A stretch of 64,000 bases of DNA. Source: Pontederia crassipes. Taxonomy: Eukaryota; Streptophyta; Magnoliopsida; Commelinales; Pontederiaceae. This document shows positions 51,245 through 64,000 of the stretch, piece by piece (position 1 is the stretch's first letter; the number at the start of each line of letters is the position of its first letter). Under the pieces are notes generated by a model, which had not been told where the DNA came from, made no database searches, and was given only the letters and a program-made list of their open reading frames with translations. The stretch lies in the NCBI GenBank assembly GCA_030549335.1, contig CM060188.1:70896696-70960695 (forward strand). The letters are read 5' to 3'. Made by a program: the position numbers and the translations under genes.

Positions 51245-54200
51245 CATAAACATGAGCCTAGCAGAAGATTTCAAGGATTTTATTGATGAGCTGGGTTTCT
51301 TTGATTTTCCTGTACCAAACTGCAAATACACTTGGAGGAGTACTGCATCACCGCAGGCTAAGTCCAAACTTGACAGATTCTTGGAATCAGTGGAACTTCT
51401 TGAGGCCTTTCCTCTAGCCTCTGTCAAAGCATTAGAAAGACCATTCTTCGATCACACACCTCTTCTCTGGCAAACTAATGAGGGAAGAGATTTGGGACTT
51501 ATTTCAAGCTTGAGAAAGCATGGCTTATGGAAGAGGGTTTTCGGGAGATGATTAATGAGAAATGGAAAAATGTCCCCGAGTCCACATCAGCGACACGCAC
51601 GTTTGCTGAAAGATTATCAAGTCTCTGAGCTTCTCTCCAAGTGTACAAGAGGCAAATTAAGGAGGAACGCTCGCGAAGAAGAGCCGATGCCTTGGCTGCC
51701 ATAACTCAATTTGACCGAATAGAAGACAATAGGGAACTCTTAGCACAAGAGAGGATTGACAGGAAGAGTCACCAAGAGATTGTAGCTGAGGAGGACCGTA
51801 AGACAGAAATTCAGTGGCGCCAAAGATCTCGTCAGCTCTGGCTTCGAGAAGGTGACGCAAATACTCGTTATTTTCATATGTGCGCTAGTAGTCGACGTCG
51901 ATCCAACCACTTGGACCGACTACTAGTTGGTGACATGGAGATTACAGGAAGAATTCCAGTTGGAGAAGCAATTGCTCAACACTTTAAGGACTTCACAAGA
52001 CGTCGTCCACCCAGAGAATGGTTATGGAATGGCCGAGATATGCCACAACTATCTGAAACTCAAGCATCTGAGCTTGTGCAGGAGTTCTCAGAAGAAGAAA
52101 CCCTTCGGACACTTCGAGACTTAAAAGGTGAGGGTGCGCCAGGCCCAGATGGCTTTCCTATTTTTTTTCTTTCGTGAATTTTGGAGTGTTATTGGCAAGG
52201 ATGTCATGGCTGTAATCAAAGAGTTTGCTGCTGGAAACTATGAGTTTGAGAGATTGAATAAATTCTTTCTCTTTCTCATTCCAAAGAAGACATCAGCTGA
52301 AAGAGTTGAGTTCAGATCAATTGCACTTTCAAATGCCATCTATCTTATAGTGGCCAAAGTTCTTGCAAATCGTCTACGGGTGGTATTGGGCTCCCTTATA
52401 CATCCGGTCCAATCAGCATTCATCTCAGGTCGATCTATAATGGACAGCTTTTCAATGGCAGCCGAAATTATTTCTTTCTAGAGACAAATAGGCAAACATG
52501 AGTTTCTTTGGAAAGTCGACTTCTCCAAGGCATATGATTCCTTAGATTGGTCATTCATATGGAGCTCCCTTCAGCGACTTGGCTTCCCAAACGGTTGGAT
52601 CTCTTGGATGAAACGGTGTGTATGCACTGTTTCTTTCTCTCCTCTTATTAATGGCGGTCCTGTTGGTGGGTGGGTACAACCCTAACGTGGAGTTCAACAG
52701 GGGTGTCCGCTGACCCCTATGTTGTTTGTTCTTGTTGCTGATGCTTTGGCTAGATGCACACTCTCAGCTTGCAATGAGGGCATTCTCTCTGGTTTTTGCC
52801 CAATCCCAAACCAAGGTACACTTGTCCCTTTGTTACAATATGCAGATGATACCTTGTTCTTTATAGAAGGCTCTGAGGTGGCAGCAAGAAGGATTGCTTT
52901 ACTCATTGACATTTTTGACGACTTTTCGGGCCTTTCCATTAATCATTCCAAGTCATCATTCATACAATTTGGCATGGATACAGAAGAAGCAAGTCGGTGT
53001 TCTCTGGTGCTCCAAACAGCTGTCTGTAGTCTTTCTCTACCCTACCTCGAATTACAACTCTCGGACAAAAAGTTACTATACAAAGATTTGACTCCAGTTA
53101 TTGAGCGGGTGGAGAGACGACTAGAATGATGGAGTTCAAGACTTTTATCGCGTGGTGGTAGGTTGATTTTAGTCCGCTTAGTGCTGTCAGCAATTCCTGT
53201 GTATTTCATGTCCCTCTTTCAGATGCCTATTGGTGTTTGCAAACACATTGATGTCTTAAGGAGGAGGTTTTTTTGGAGGCATTCTGGTAGCACAAGTCGG
53301 GGTCTACATCTAGTTGCATGGTCAGAAGTGTGTAGGACATAATCAGAGGGTGGGTTGGGTGTCCGAGAGCTTCAAAAGATGAATGATGCACTCTTGTCAA
53401 AATGGACATACTGATTATTGAGCCAATAACAAGATCTTTGGTCAGTTATCATACATGCTTGCCATGGTACGTCTCCACTTGACAATAGGACAACATCGTC
53501 CCAGGGCCATTCGTCTTGCTGGAAGGCCATATTGTCAGTTACCGCAAAGCTTCAATGATTCTTCTCCCCATCCTTAGGATCAGGTACAATGTTTCGCTTC
53601 TAGGAGGATGCTTGGGCTCTTCCACTCCCCTTTCGGTGTCTTTTCCACGATTAGCTGCCTTAGCACAAGATCGACAGGCTACTGTTGCTGATTGTTGGTC
53701 AGAATCCTTACTGTCTAATGGTATTTGGACACCTCTCTTTGTCTCAGCGCTATCAGATCAACGAGTAGATGACCTCCTGTGCCTATTAGAGAGGTTGAAT
53801 GGGTTAACACCAGACAATTCCAGACGAGACTCTTGGGTATGGACTGCAGGTCAATTATCAGTCAATGTTGTATATAAATTGTTGGATGAGGATAATAGGA
53901 CGAATGATGATGAATTGCAGATGGATTGTAACCTTATCTGGCGACTAAAAATTCCTCTTCATATTAAAATCTTTGCATGGCTTCTTAGACGTCAACGACT
54001 GCCAACTAAAAACCTTATATCACAATGGTACCCTACAATAAGCATCACGTGCACATTGTGCGAGGATAGTGATGAGAATCCGGATCATCTCTTTTTTGAT
54101 TGCACTGTGGCAAGGGCTGTATGGAGGGAGGCAGGATGTCACTGGTTGAACACAACTTCAACACAGGATTTTTGGAGAACATTTCGATTTGGAGGTCATC

Positions 54201-54478
54201 AATGAGATATCATCATCTATACATCGAAGCAACAACGAGCAATCCCAATTGCATTCATGTGGTCCATATGGTCTCAACGCAATGGAGTCACATTTAGAGA
54301 CGAACGAATTTACACTGAAAATGTAGTGGCATTTGCTAAGCATATGGTGCATAGTTGGATGGTGTAATATAACATGCTTTATGTAATGATATGATCCAAT
54401 GTAACCTACTGTTGCATCAATAAATCTGGATGGTTGCACCTTTTGACAATCATCTTTCCCCTTCTAAAAAAAAAAAAA
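51245..54478 (+). mobile_element. 5'-truncated, degenerate L1-type LINE
   Basis: The left end starts inside the endonuclease domain (NCKYTWRS, AKSKLDRFLES, FDHTPLLW). Next come the linker and the reverse transcriptase (GAPGPDGFP, IPKKTSAERVEFRSIALSN, FSKAYDSLDWSF, GVQQGCPLTPMLF, and the catalytic YADD at about 52841-52852). The zf-RVT domain follows (WRLKIPLHIKIFAWLLRRQ, CTLCEDSDENPDHLFFDC). A 3' UTR leads to a poly(A) tail at about 54466-54478. ORF1 and the endonuclease N terminus are missing, as is usual after incomplete target-primed reverse transcription. Frameshifts (about 51552, 52165) and stops (near 52482, 52684, 53129, 53340) make it inactive. No clear target-site duplication was found. 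Confidence 0.92.
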
Positions 54479-54706
54479 TCGAACGATCGGGTGAGGTCAA
54501 ATCCTACTCGTAAACATCCTAATCTCTGCTCTTTTTGCCATCAGTATCATTATTAATATTACTTCTCCTTTAGTTGAAACTAAATTACTCTGGTATTAAA
54601 ATATAAAATGAATTAATATATTAGATTGTGAGATGATGGTTTATTGATTCGGAAATGAGAAAAAAATGAATTTTAGAATGTGATTCTGATTTTCTTTAAA
54701 TGAATA

Positions 54707-54738
<32 letters not shown>

Positions 54739-56598
54739 TTATATTAAATTACGATGTGACTCGAAAAGTTATGACTCCTTAAATGACCTTTTGTTGAATA
54801 ACTAAGAACGATATGAACAATTAATAAATTTGTCCCCTAAGATGCGAAAAGTCACTTTTACGTGTACTTATTCAATTGGAATACCATATTCAATTTAAAT
54901 AAAAAAAGTTTATGCTTCACATAGTCCAATTTTCTTATTCAATTTTGAATATTAAATTTCAGACTTTGATACAAGTCGTGAGAATGTACATTTTTTTCTC
55001 AAATATATTCTTTATATTGAGTAACGCGAAATGAATACAATTAAATTTATTTTTTATATTATATTTATATTGTAGATCAATATTATCAATTTAGAAAAAA
55101 AGTTATGATTACCTTGGACTCATAAAACGATAAATAAAGTAAATTCGGCAAACCATCGATCGAATGGGTTGGACCGTTTGCTACATAGTGTTAAAAGAGT
55201 TTATGGATAAGTTTTGAACTGCTAGACTCATGTCATGTTCAACCATTGATTCTGATGATTTTTTTTAATGAGAAAAATAATGGGAGGTTCAACTATTGAT
55301 CGGATGACTTTTTTTTTAAAAAAAAATTGAGAAGAATAGTGGAAGAGGTAAGATTCTAACTGTGGTGGACCTATTTAAACATCACATAGTACACTAACCA
55401 CTCAACTACTATGTGTTACATTTAAGTTTTGGGTACATTTTATTTATATATCACCAATGTCATGTTTTTAATCATCTTTAGATATTAAAATAAAAAATAA
55501 TTCATCGTCTAATGAGAATAAAATCATTTATTTATTTTATTTAGTTTTTACCACTTTGTCTTAAATAGAATATTAATAATTAAGTTCAAAATTATGAGTT
55601 TATATATTAATTTATATATTTACGACCAAAATAAAAAAAATGATCAATTATTTTGTTCCTTTATTTATTAAAATGTGTTAACAATATTACTATACTTTTA
55701 TCAATGTATAATTATACTAATTATTAATAAATATATGTTCATAAATATTATAGAGAATATATTTTATATTATTTTATTATGATCGGATTCGACCATATGA
55801 TTTACTTAACCCAGCTAAATCGACCTAACCTGCAAACTTTTCCAAGTCAGACATCCGGTTCAAGTTTTAGGACGGTTTGAAAGGAGAATTAATTTGGTCA
55901 ACAAGGATTTATTCTAAAAATAATGCCAAATGAAAGATGGAATAGGATTACAAAAGAATTTATACTGAAATCACCTAAAAAGTTCATAAACCGACATATC
56001 TTTTTTAACCACGTCATAGTAGTTTTAGTATATTGACAAATAATTACCTTTTTATTAATCTAAAACAGTGAGATGGTACAAATAAATACTAGATCCTTAA
56101 TTAATTCATAAATAAACGAAGAAAATGTTAATCACTAAAAATAACATATTATAAAACTTTATTCAACATCGAGCAAATTCTAGAAGTGTCATTACGTAGT
56201 ACATAGCATATTAAATGACATAAATAAAGGAATCAGTGTCCTAAACCATATATTACCTTAGCACTATGGTTGGAGAAGAGATAACTTCTGTTTCAAAAAA
56301 AAAAAAAAAAAAGAAGAAAGAAAGAAAGAAAGAACCCCTGTTACAATCATCTACACAACTATGCCGCCAGAAAAAAGGCACAACATGGGGGTTTCCTCTG
56401 TTTGTTCGACAAATTTTCTTTTCACTAGTTACATGATAGAATTGTCGGATTTGACTAATCTCTGATCAATTCTTATTCGGGAACAATGGGGGCAGCTGAT
56501 TTGAAGCCCCAATGCTGCATCCAATCTTCTTCTGGATGCACCTCCATCCTCGTGGGATGCGCTCAACTCATATGACTCTTGCTAAAATGGTATCTGTT
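54479..56598. other. Intergenic DNA and PHT4;5 3' UTR
   Basis: AT-rich DNA without genes. It contains an (AT)n run at about 54709-54729 and an (A)n(GAAA)n microsatellite at about 56296-56334. The last 200 bases or so before 56599, which are less AT-rich, are probably the 3' UTR of the transporter gene. Confidence 0.55.
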
Positions 56599-59500
56599 CT
56601 ACTCGGAAAAGCTCTGTGGTTTACTGCTAGCAAATGTCAGCCACACTATTGTTCCGGTCAAGTAGAAAAAGATGGACGGCGCAAATAATGATAACTACGC
56701 ACAGAAGACGAACGAGCTTGTTGTTAGGTCAGAGATTATTCCAAGTATATAGTAGTGTGCGGTAGAATGCATGTTCTTCAAACTTACACTCCACGAGTGG
56801 GTTGAATCAAGTATATATCCTGTCAAAGCCACACCAACAATTCCAGGTACCGCTCCAACTGTATTTGTTATACCCTGTACAAAAATATCAATAACTGTTA
56901 TTGCCACCCAGAATCATGTCTTTATTCTCTGATCGAAAATTCTATGAAAGAGGAAGCAGATGGATTTGTACATGTTGGGCATGTCCTTGTTTTCTATGTT
57001 ATTTGTATTTTAATTTTCGGGAAATGCTTGTTGGAGAAAGCTCAGAGGAAATGGATAAACAAGTCAGTAAATGATTATTAGCGGCAACAAATGTATATCA
57101 ACAACATCTACATAAAATGAAAAAGATGGTATTTGATATTTCTTAAATACTCCAAAGATGAACTTGCAAAATATAATACACAAGAAAACATACCAGTAAT
57201 ATGCTTGCATACTCGGGCGAAATATCTTGGTGGGTACAATAAAGACCTGCATCAGTATAACATGGATGAGGTTTTTAGAAGAATTGACTGCTCAGAGAAC
57301 ATAATAAATATGCGAAGCTTGAGAACTACCAGACAAGGCAAAGCTCGAAAGAGCCAATCCACTTGTCAAAATGCCAACAACTTCCCAATGTGGCAGTCCT
57401 AGATCCAAAGAGGAAAGGGTCATGCAAATTGCAGGAGACAGAAAGGCTATTGTTTGGCAAATTTTTCGTACCTACATGTAAAGAAATGAGCAATCAGGTT
57501 GTGACAGGATTGAATAAATTTCCATTTAAAATGACGGAATTCAGCTCCTTATTTTGTTGTTGTTTACTAAAATCATTTTATTTCAAATGGTCATAAGGAA
57601 GTATTGGTGCTTGATCTTCAGTGTTCTTGTCAGTCAGAAACAGCTCAGTTAATATCTTAGATGTCCCTGCAAAGAAGCTCAACTGCTGTCCATAAAATCT
57701 CTGGAGTAACTTAAAAACTGGATGCTCGTTCATTCTGATTAACACTTAAGAATCTGTCATCCTTGGAACCATATCACTTAAAATTATCTTAGAAAGAAAC
57801 TCTTTATTTTATTATTGGTTTAGGACAAAAGACACTTGTTGTATACTCTTCTTGAGAAAATAATCCTGGATCACATCAAACAGTAAGATGGTGTTTGGTT
57901 GAAGATTTATTATTCTAAGAGTAAGAATTATTATTGTAGTTTCATTATTCTTTTAAGTTATTCAAGAATAAAAAAAAGATTGTGTTTGGATGATTAATAA
58001 ATAAGATAGACTTACCCCCACACGTCCTCATCAGGGAAAAAATTGCTTAGGTTAGCTATTTGGTGTTTTTTGGGGGTCATGTTCAGTGAAATGTTCGAAC
58101 GAAAACATAAATGACAAATCCTAACCAAAATAGTGACTTTAGGAATCCAACCCAGGGCTACTAGCGCCCAACAATCCTGGGACACAACATAATTTACATG
58201 CCCATCTTTAAAATAATAGACTAAGGATGGTAGATCACAAAAATGATCAGATTCTAGAATGAACTAAAAGAAAAGAGCCTTATTGTTTCATTTTATTTAA
58301 TGTGTGAGGCCTGTGCAGAATTGAAGTTTAACAGAAGCCTAAATGTCTAATGTTCATCCAGCATCAATCAAACACAAAAATTACTAAACTCAAATGAGAT
58401 GCGGGCTTGCATAATTAAAAAGTGAGAGAGACAGAAATGATTCAACTCTTATAAAAAAGATCTATTGAAAAATAAAAATTCCCCATCTTACAATTGTTGT
58501 CTCAACTCCATTTGAGATCAGATTGTCAGCAAAAGTTGATGCGATGGAGGTAATAATAATTGAACCCAATGAAGGGAGGATTGAAACCTGTAGCAGAGGA
58601 GCAATATCTGTGATGTCCATCTCGTATGACATACCAAGTAAAAATTTCATGTCACGTTCAATGTCATCACATATTACTTGTTGCGTAAATCATGAAAAGA
58701 ACATAAAAAATTACTATTTCTATGATGAAGAAATAGATTGATTTGGGACATACCCATGCTGCTTCTGTCAAATTTAAGTTTAGTTCTTCACTGTATCAAA
58801 CGGAATTCAAAAGAATTAGTGAAAAATAACACATAGCCAAAAACAGAAAAAATACTTCAAATCAGATTTAGAAATAGATAAAAGAAGAGCAGGCAAAACC
58901 AACTGTTTGATATGTGCACTTAATATTAAGTTAATCCTGAATGATGGCCAACAATGTCAAAAGAAACTTCCTAATCTTGCACATTAAAATCCAAATTATG
59001 GGCTACAAAAAGTGGGGTCATTGATGATATCCCAAAATTTTGCACATAACCATCTTACTAGAAAGCATAATCCTTTTTTTTATGATGCGGATAGATTAGT
59101 TTTCACTGATGTATAAAACCTGAAATGTTTATTTATTACAAAATTAATAAAGTGAACGGATGCACGATGGTCATGTTTTCCTGAATAACTGTAAGTTCGA
59201 CATTTTTAGAGGAACTAAGTACTGGTAATGCTTTAAATTCATTCAAACCTGGCTAACAACTACAAGCATTAGGAACCAAAGTTACGGGTTGCGGTAAAAT
59301 ACCTAAAGTAAGTTGGCAGCCAAGAGAGACAAGTATAATGTCCCCAACTTCCACAAAAGTGAGCATATATCATTGCCCAAACTGCTGGACTTTTAAAAAA
59401 TTCCTTCCACGGTACATCCTATTGAATAAAAACCAAAAGAGACATGTTACCCCATAATTACTGGTGGTTGATATATTAACATGCATAAACACATTGATTA

Positions 59501-62500
59501 GAGTCTGGAAGTGAACGTTGCCATTGAATCAGCTCCAACACTCTTGACCTCAATATCATTATATTCTCAGTTTATTTTCGTTAGATAGCTGTTCACCTGT
59601 CACAATGGTGATACAGGAACATTCTTGAAATTGCATGATCCTCCTGTTAAAGTTTATTAGAGTATGTGACTAACTAAGGTACATATCTTCATTGACTAGG
59701 AAAACTTAAGTGAGCAATAGGTATACACAAATTTGTGGAGTAACAGATTCTAGAAACCAACTAATAGTTACATAAAAAGTTTGTCCCAGTAGTGACAACA
59801 TACCTTTAAGGAGTGAGCTAATTCTTTGAAAGATTCATTCACTGAATTCTTTTCATATGAAGATCTGATATGGGATGAATTTCCTCCTAAACAATGAAAT
59901 AAGGTCAAGATCTATCTATCTATCAACATAGTTCTAATGTTATGAAGATCAATGAAGGACAACTCTGGAATGTATCAATTCATTAACTCAAAACAAGTCA
60001 AAATGAAACAATCAAATGTAAAGTAAACAACAGGATGCAAATAGCTTATAATAATAATTTTAAGGAATAGTCATACACATCAATTCATCTTGCAGATTTG
60101 TACTTACAACTAAACAAATAAACTGCATATTTAATTTTTTTTCAGTGAACAAAGATTAACCATATTCCCTAGTAAAATTAATAATACAAACCAACAAATT
60201 TGATGCTATGGAACCAGAAAGCAAACCAACAGATTAAATCTGACAAATTTTTTGAAAAAGATTAAATCTGACAATTAATAAAGTTAACATAGTAAGCCAG
60301 AATCAAAACGTTTCTTTGGGCGTCAATCACATTGTATCAAGATGCTGCAGCACTTCCATTTATCTTGTTCTGATTTCCATCATGATTGACAATGTAGGGC
60401 TTTAGTTCAATATTTTTTCCTTTTAGAGGGAAGTTCCCCTATTATTTTTTAAACCTAAAAAACATGGCAACTTGAAATGAACAAATATAAGGCAACAATT
60501 AACAATAGCACTGTAACAAAAAAATCAGCTGAAATTTTATTTCGGCGAATATTCTAGTGGTAAGTTCATTATCCCACATTTAATTGCTACAGACTGCATT
60601 ATTCAACATGACCTCACTAATGTAAGTGATCTATGATATATTTTCATATTTTTCAAAGCTGAAAAGTAAAGAAACTAATGACCTAAAAGTAGAGGGATTG
60701 TAACAAAAAGGGCCAAAATAACTTTTGAAAATGAAAATATTGAATTATTATTACATCATGACAGAAAGAAATAATCAGCAATGGCACATGACAATAATAA
60801 CATAAAAAGTAGTGGTATAACTTCAGAATAATACTGCTTGCAAAAACCATGGTATACTGTAGATACAAGATCATGAAAACAGCAGTGATGAGTGAGGTGG
60901 TTAGGCAATTACCAAATATGCTGCTGTCCCCAAATGTTATTCGTCCTTCTCTAACAAACTCAAATCCTACACACCTACAATCATAAAGAAAAGTTGTGAA
61001 GATCTAAGGTTCGGACAACTTCTAGAATTTCAGTCTCAGAAACTCTTCAAAAGACCAGATTAGATTAAAATTCAATTACTGGATTGTGGACCTTGTCATT
61101 GGTGAATATACTGTTTAATAAATGACAAAAGGAAACAACTTGTAAGAAGACAAACCATGTAATACAAAAGCATTTTTCACAAGTTTTAAATTAGCTCACC
61201 AAATAATTCCAAGAAGACCAAAAATGTAGAAGACAGACTCCCAACCAAATGTTTGTATTATTGAAGGTGCCAAGAGAAGCCTGAAGAGCCAAAAGACAGT
61301 TGATATTAGGTTCTATTGGAAGGGAAAGAGTAACAAGGAAATGCTTGGTTATAAATAAGTTTCTTTGACCAACCATAAACCTAAGTTTAAAGCTCGGTTT
61401 TCAATATATAATGTGAACTAGCAATCAAATGAAAAGGATTATTTTCTTTTGTGCCTTTGTGCTACTAATCTTTCTCCGCTGCACATGACATCATGTTAGT
61501 TGCTTGACTTTTTGTTGTGCTTTTCTGGAGTGAAACTAAATGCATGCACTAAAACTTTTGAAGTGTCAAACATTAATTTTCAACCAACAAATGGCATGAA
61601 TTACAAACTACACTACCTAATCAAAAGCTAATCATGAAGGAGATCCACTATGACAACTCACTAAAGTTTTGCTTTCTCCGCTGCACATGACATCATGTTA
61701 GTTGCTTGACTTTTTGTTGTACTTTTCTGGAGTGAAACTAAATGCATGCACTAAAACTTCAGAAGTGTCAAACATTAATTTTCAACCAACAAATGGCAGG
61801 AATTACAAACTACACTACCTAATCAAAAGCTAATCATGAAGGAGATCCACTCTGACAACCCACTAAAGTTTTGCTAAACTTAATGATAAATCTCAATACA
61901 TAAATTCAGATTGGATAGAACTTGTTGGGTATTTATTTACAAATCTATATATGCATGCACATGTCCTTCTAACACTGTAGCAGGAACTTCAAACATCACG
62001 TAGTAGGTACAAGAAAATATGTAAACATCCAGATTCTAGGATAACATGAAAGCTAATTGAGAAACCTTTGTGGTAAGTAAGGCAACAACCATCCTCAAGT
62101 AAGAAATTTACAACAAGAATGCTTTGATAATCAACACCAGATGATTAAACAATGTCATTAGCCTTGAATTTAACCTGATGATAAAAAGTTTGAACTTCAA
62201 TCATGCCATTCAAATATTAATGTTTTCTACAAAAAATGCTAATAAATATATCATACTTGACAATTTAGATCATGGTTTTCTTATTTCAGATAGGGCAAAA
62301 GGATGTTTGTCGAATATGGAACATGTTACACTAAAAAATACCTGCAGTCACAAAGACAAGGTACTATAGAAGTTTCACTAGAAACATTAGTAAAAAAATC
62401 ACCATGATTGTGTATTTTTTTCCTTTTTGAGGGATGTGATTTTATCATCTTATGCAGTAACAACATACAGATGTACCATTGTTTGTAAATTCAGTTATTG

Positions 62501-64000
62501 AAATGTTTCTTTTTTCAATGTTTGCAGTTCATCTAAAATTATATCCAATTAATTTAGCAGACTTCAAAATTATTTAAAAAATCTAGAAGATCTTTAACTG
62601 CCAAGGTTGATGACAAACTATTGGCAGAAAACTACCACAGTAGTCATACTATCCAGAGTTACACATCATCAATACATAAAACAAGCACAAAAATACTACA
62701 CACCCCAGTACGCTTCCTACACTGAGACCACCAAAAACAACTGCAACAGCTCTTGAACGTTCTTGTAAAGGGATAGATCTGCATAAAGTGAAGGACGATA
62801 TGCATAAGTTTAATACTAGAATGAAAACAGAAATAATTAGGAAATATGCATGTAACATATCATTATAAGACCAAGTGACTATGAAAATTTAATTGATTTA
62901 CATTCGGGAAAGAAAATATTGTTTGGCAGTTTTCCGCAGTTCAAACTCAGTTCCATGGAAGGTATGAAGACACAACTGATGGATGTCCTATGTGGAAACT
63001 AGTTAAGTTTAACACACCTCCGCAATGCAGTGATACATCATCTTCCGGCAGGTCAATATACTAGCAAATACCGAATAATCATGATATGCATGAGATTTGA
63101 AACCTAACGTTAAGAAAATGAAGGAAATGATTTAATATGTATTCCATGGAAAGCAGTAATAGACAAACTCGCATGCATATTGACTTGTGATATTTTCTAG
63201 TAGAATGTCGTCGTGCCAAATGTAAAGAAAATGAAGGAAATGATTTAATATGTATCCCATGGAAAGCAGTAATACACAATGATATGCATGCATATTGACT
63301 GACTTGTAATACTATTTTCCTAGCAGAATGTTGTGCCAATTATAACTTCTAGGAACTCACAAATTTCATGCAAGAATCCACTTTCTTTTAGGATAAAAAA
63401 ACGTGGTGACGTGTTGGAGCATAACTAAATAATGGGGAATCTTCTGAATTCTAAAGCATTGAATGATAATGCAAATCCAGGAAATAAAGATATGTACATA
63501 AAATAAACTAATAAATAACTTTCTCCTACTATCTTGCCTAGCAATAAGGTCAGTTGCAGCTGATGGTGAAACACCTTCTCCAACTCCTACCTGGAACAAG
63601 AGGAAAAGGAAAGGTATTTATCTACTGAAGCCACAAAACTTGACCTTGAAACCAACTCCCAGTAAAAACACAGAACACCAAGCAGAATTGACAGGTTTCC
63701 TAAAATGTGTACAACAACTAGAAACTGAAAGGCTAGAATATCAAGAACATAGAAGTCGAGCACTTAGCATTTTACTTGATATGAGAATGAAAAGAAACTA
63801 ATAAATAATACATGGCAAAAGAACACAATGAACACATAAAGATGACATCATTCCAGATGATATATGAGACCATTTTTATTTTGGCTTAAGGTGATGCTTG
63901 AAGGCTTCTGATATCACTGGGAAATTTAGAAAATACCCAACATACCAGTATCCTTGATAAAACCAATCCTGGCATAAATACTGCTACCACAGGAACAAGC
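56599..64000 (-). CDS. PHT4;5: PHT4;5-type anion/phosphate transporter (3' part; gene continues beyond the right edge)
   Basis: PHT4 proteins are major-facilitator carriers of the SLC17 group that move inorganic phosphate or organic anions; PHT4;5 is reported in plastids. Exons: 63946-64000 (incomplete), 63538-63590, 62704-62778, 61200-61280, 60913-60974, 59804-59886, 59303-59418, 58754-58790, 58492-58587, 57330-57471, 57194-57246, 56788-56874 and 56599-56694. Phases agree throughout and give the last 344 residues; the N-terminal 170 or so lie outside. Family motifs: VGVGEGVSPSAATDLIA, IPLQERSRAVAVVFGGL, GHYTCLSWLPTYFSEELNLN, GLYCTHQDISPEYASILL, GITNTVGAVPGIVGVALTG. A hydrophilic loop (exons 60913-60974 and 59804-59886) separates the two six-helix halves. 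One intron (63537 to 62779) uses a GC donor. PHT4;5 rather than another PHT4 is chosen from these motifs and the TIP1/PHOX neighbours. Confidence 0.93.
61471..61875. repeat. Tandem duplication inside a PHT4;5 intron
   Basis: Two head-to-tail units of 202 bases (from 61471 and 61673), beginning TTTCTCCGCTGCACATGACA and differing at a handful of sites. Confidence 0.95.
63109..63345. repeat. Tandem duplication, about 115-base unit, inside a PHT4;5 intron
   Basis: The segment GAAAATGAAGGAAATGATTT through TTGTGCCAA occurs twice head to tail (about 63115-63222 and 63229-63340), with small indels such as an extra GACT. Confidence 0.88.

Overview
This window is nuclear DNA from a flowering plant. 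Genes are widely spaced, their exons are interrupted by GT-AG introns, the intergenic DNA is AT-rich, and the mobile elements are plant types (Ty1/copia, Ty3/gypsy pieces, a plant L1-type LINE, Au-type SINEs). First exons rich in GC and alanine codons suggest a monocot, perhaps not a grass, but this is a weak inference.

Annotated loci, left to right: (1) minus strand, 330-2411, the 5' part of an OS-9 homolog (ER lectin of glycoprotein quality control), running off the left edge; (2) minus, 7475-10003, a TPR+PB1 co-chaperone of the PHOX family; (3) minus, 14027-22596, a complete 13-exon ankyrin-DHHC S-acyltransferase, the TIP1 ortholog (624 aa reconstructed); (4) plus, 40581-43692, a small very acidic protein in two coding exons; (5) minus, 49730-50613, a two-cistron locus in which CDC26 (APC/C subunit) lies 11 nt upstream of TTM3 (triphosphate tunnel metalloenzyme); (6) minus, 56599-64000, the last 13 exons of a PHT4;5-type anion/phosphate transporter, running off the right edge.

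Between the genes: a degenerate Ty1/copia element with both LTRs (26693-31752); three LTR-like non-coding blocks with internal tandem arrays (about 18.8-21.5 kb inside TIP1 intron 2, about 33.0-35.1 kb, and 35.1-36.1 kb); a gypsy integrase fragment (45.0-46.0 kb); an Au-type SINE with a long target-site duplication (48.57 kb) and a truncated second copy (11.15 kb); a 5'-truncated LINE (51.2-54.5 kb); and several local tandem duplications and AT-rich satellite-like tracts.

The most notable finding is the CDC26-TTM3 pair. This matches a bicistronic transcript known from Arabidopsis and reported to be conserved in plants. TIP1, PHOX3 and PHT4;5 also lie close together in Arabidopsis (as I recall, At5g20350, At5g20360 and At5g20380), so this window may preserve ancient microsynteny. 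The least explained structure is a six-copy hairpin-forming repeat in the LTR-like insertion inside TIP1 intron 2.

Exon boundaries were read by eye from splice consensus, reading phase and family similarity. No alignment was run.
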